From an uncultured Eubacteriales bacterium (lineage in GTDB: Bacteria; Bacillota; Clostridia; Lachnospirales; Anaerotignaceae), in assembly GCA_959604475.1 (NCBI GenBank), contig CAUHBX010000052.1, positions 1 to 6,663 on the forward strand: a stretch of DNA of 6,663 nt. The letters are read 5' to 3'. Each line of letters starts with the position of its first letter. The stretch's first letter is position 1. A model generated the notes under the pieces. It saw only the letters and a list, made by a program, of their open reading frames with translations. It was not told the DNA's origin and did no database searches. The position numbers and the translations under genes were made by a program. Below are positions 5,247 through 6,663 of this stretch, one piece after another.

Positions 5247-6413
5247 TTAGAGTATTCCTGAACCGTACTGCGGATAGAAGTCCGGATAAACAGGACCTCT
5301 CTCATATTTAAAATCCTTAAGCACATCTTCCTTTATCTCTATTCCAAGTCCGGGCCTTCCCGACGGCCTTAACATTCCATCCCTGATTCTGGCAATATTG
5401 AATATATCATCCTCAATTATATCGTCCCTCATTGGCTGGAGCATAGCGCCGTCAACCTCGAGCTGTTTAACATTTCTGCATGAAAGCGCAAGATTTAAGT
5501 TTGCAGCAATACCTACAGCGGTTATACCTCCTATATGGGGTATACATTCTATGCTGTATGCCTCGCCTAAAGCGCATATTTTTTTTGCCTCAGATATCCC
5601 TCCGGCTATGCATGCATCCGGCTGCCATATTTGGCCTATATGCTTCTCCCTAAGGTTTTTGAACTCATAAAGAGATGTTACACGTTCTCCCAGTGCAATA
5701 GGAACAGGGGACTCTTTAGATATTTTCTCCAGTGATTCAAGGTCATATTGAGATATAGGCTCCTCAAAGAAATAAGGCTTATATTGAGCAAATCTTCCCG
5801 CCATCTCAAATGCAGTCTCCGGGGTATAGGTCATATATGCGTCAATAAACAACTTTTTGTTGTCGCCTATAAACTCTCGGATGTTGGCTACAAAGTCCTC
5901 GTCCCAGTCCTTGCTTTTTCCTACACGGCATTTTACCCCTTTAAATCCCGCCTCAAGCAATGGCCTGAAAAACTCTCTGTGCCATTCATAATCAACGTCA
6001 AAATTTGTACAGCCCGTCCCGTAAATCTCAATTTCATCCCTAAAGGCTCCAAGCAGCTTATACACCGGCTGTCCTGCTGCCTTTCCGGCAATATCCCACA
6101 TGGCAATTTCAACGGCGGCAATAGCCTGATTTGAAACTCCCACAGGGCCGAGGTATCCCCATATCCATGTGCGCATTTTAGACACAAGTCTTTCGATATC
6201 CCGGGGATCCTCTCCTATAACAAGTCTGGAGAGAGTGTGGTCGATGATTTCTTTGACAACAAGAGGATAAGAATGACCGTACGCCGAGCTTGCCTCTCCC
6301 CAGCCCACAAGCCCGTCGTCGGTTGTTATTTTACAAAGAAGAAATGTCCTGGGTATTTTAGGAGATTCCTTCATGTACATAAGCGGATAAGTTTTAATTT
6401 CTGCAATTTTCAT
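5247..6413 (-). CDS. Mandelate racemase/muconate lactonizing enzyme family protein (enolase superfamily), probable acid-sugar dehydratase
   Basis: This 388-residue cytoplasmic enzyme has the two-part enolase-superfamily structure: an N-terminal capping domain (about 1-125, with TTDDGLVGWGEASSAYGHSYP at 30-50 as the specificity loop) and a barrel. Such enzymes abstract the proton alpha to a carboxylate with Mg2+ help. Candidate residues are Lys161 and Arg163 (KCR, a K-x-R version of K-x-K), metal ligands Asp191 (IDAY), Glu217 (FEEP) and Glu243 (LGER), the Asp266 (QPD)-His293 (PHIGG) dyad typical of the mandelate racemase subgroup, and Glu319 (QLEVD). Dehydration of an aldonic or aldaric acid is the commonest role; racemization or epimerization is possible, and the substrate is not evident. 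The start at 6411-6413 (MKIAEIKTYPL) fits the family start. An in-frame ATG 4 codons upstream lies directly against the AAAGG site and is unlikely. It stands alone upstream of the importer promoter. Confidence 0.9.
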   Translation of the reverse strand: MKIAEIKTYPLMYMKESPKIPRTFLLCKITTDDGLVGWGEASSAYGHSYPLVVKEIIDHTLSRLVIGEDPRDIERLVSKMRTWIWGYLGPVGVSNQAIAAVEIAMWDIAGKAAGQPVYKLLGAFRDEIEIYGTGCTNFDVDYEWHREFFRPLLEAGFKGVKCRVGKSKDWDEDFVANIREFIGDNKKLFIDAYMTYTPETAFEMAGRFAQYKPYFFEEPISQYDLESLEKISKESPVPIALGERVTSLYEFKNLREKHIGQIWQPDACIAGGISEAKKICALGEAYSIECIPHIGGITAVGIAANLNLALSCRNVKQLEVDGAMLQPMRDDIIEDDIFNIARIRDGMLRPSGRPGLGIEIKEDVLKDFKYERGPVYPDFYPQYGSGIL

Positions 6414-6424
6414 TTGAAACACCA

Positions 6425-6430
6425 TCCTTT
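6425..6430 (-). promoter_or_regulatory. Ribosome binding site of the dehydratase gene
   Basis: AAAGGA lies 11 bases before the ATG at 6411-6413, with a further GGTG closer in. It touches the upstream in-frame ATG (6423-6425), which therefore cannot use it. The spacing is on the long side, so the gene may be only moderately translated. Confidence 0.5.
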
Positions 6431-6465
6431 ACAACTAAAAATTGTATTCCCCAACTAAAAGTTGT
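6431..6465 (-). repeat. Tandem dyad pair over the dehydratase promoter, probable repressor operator
   Basis: Two near-identical dyads, CAACTAAAAGTTGT (6452-6465; perfect CAACT-AAA-AGTTG) and CAACTAAAAATTGT (6432-6445; one base different, weaker symmetry), lie in the same orientation with centres 20 bp apart, about two helical turns. One falls in the promoter spacer and the other covers the -10 box and predicted start point. That placement suits a dimeric repressor binding on one face of the DNA. The regulator is not in this window and its family cannot be assigned. Confidence 0.55.
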
Positions 6466-6470
6466 TCCAA
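6441..6470 (-). promoter_or_regulatory. Putative promoter of the dehydratase gene
   Basis: TTGGAA (6470-6465), an 18-base spacer and TACAAT (6446-6441) give 4/6 and 5/6 matches to the -35 and -10 consensus. Transcription would start near 6434, leaving a leader of about 20 bases that contains the ribosome site. Overlap with the dyad pair supports a regulated promoter. Confidence 0.5.
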
Positions 6471-6663
6471 GCTATAAATAAATATAAAAAGCCCGGTCTT
6501 GCTGAAGGGAGCAGAGGAAAATTTAGAGGGGTTTTATTCATCAAAAAAGCACAGGCAAAAACACAGCATTTAGGTAATTATTGTGATTTGGCCGTTTCTT
6601 TTATATCTGAACAAAATCCGCTCTCATTCTTCCTATGGCGGCCGTCGGCCGCTCTGCTCTTCT
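6471..6663. other. Unassigned intergenic or gene-end region
   Basis: No complete gene or RNA is recognised here. On the minus strand two frames are open from the window edge and end at 6601 (20 codons) and 6578 (27 codons, ending ...CSDIKETAKSQ); either could be the tail of an upstream gene, but both are too short to judge. On the plus strand one frame without an ATG is also open to the right edge (...NYCDLAVSFISEQNPLSFF...). Open frames on both strands over a GC-rich end are compatible with a dispersed intergenic repeat. No convincing terminator was found between here and the dehydratase promoter. Confidence 0.35.
6638..6652. repeat. GC-rich perfect palindrome
   Basis: GCGGCCG and CGGCCGC are exact reverse complements around a single T. 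In RNA the innermost pairs would open to form the loop. No T-tract follows closely on either side, so it does not look like a standard terminator. It stands out from the AT-rich DNA around it. Confidence 0.6.

Noticed and set aside
5205..5249. AT-rich palindromic run after the dehydratase stop as a terminator
   Set aside because: AAAAATTTTT and CAAAA/TTTTG pairings are weak, have no GC pairs to form a stable stem, and no proper stem plus U-tract order is present.
5748..6134. 128-codon plus-strand open frame
   Set aside because: It lies wholly inside the dehydratase gene on the other strand, shows no recognisable domain, and has no ribosome site or context of its own.

Overview
The window reads as one leftward-transcribed catabolic and uptake locus from a Gram-positive, Clostridia-like bacterium. 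This is inferred from strong AGGAGG-type ribosome sites before almost every gene, consensus TTGACA/TATAAT promoter boxes, a lipoprotein-type solute receptor with a VAAC lipobox, moderate GC content with AT-rich intergenic DNA, and U-tract hairpin terminators. No RNA gene, CRISPR array, insertion sequence or transposase was found.

Layout in transcription order, from the right edge leftward. (1) 6426-6663 is non-coding or unassigned. It holds a GC-rich perfect palindrome near the right edge, then the putative promoter of the first gene overlapped by two copies of a small dyad, a likely repressor operator. (2) 5247-6413 encodes an enolase-superfamily enzyme of the mandelate racemase subgroup, probably an acid-sugar or hydroxy-acid dehydratase. 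(3) 4978-5246 is an intergenic and leader region. It has a promoter with exact consensus boxes (5163-5191), a long interrupted hairpin starting at the predicted +1, a possible 13-codon leader ORF, and a U-tract terminator hairpin placed before the next gene, which is the architecture of a transcription attenuator or riboswitch. (4) 3862-4977, 2250-3791, 1186-2253 and 301-1185 encode a complete BMP-family (nucleoside-type) ABC importer: lipoprotein receptor, double-domain ATPase and two permeases. A hairpin with a U-tract separates the receptor gene from the ATPase gene. The ATPase and permease genes are tightly coupled (4-base overlap, then 0 bases). (5) 1-276 is the start of a gene for a CoA-binding-domain protein, probably an NDP-forming acyl-CoA synthetase, cut by the left edge.

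Working model (inference): the importer brings in a ligand outside or related to the usual nucleosides, the dehydratase acts on the imported compound or a product of it, and the acyl-CoA synthetase-like protein recovers energy from an acyl-CoA downstream. Enzymes and importer could be controlled separately: a repressor dyad for the dehydratase, RNA-level attenuation for the importer. The best candidate for something undescribed is the importer leader RNA at about 5044-5155, which I could not match by eye to a known riboswitch class.
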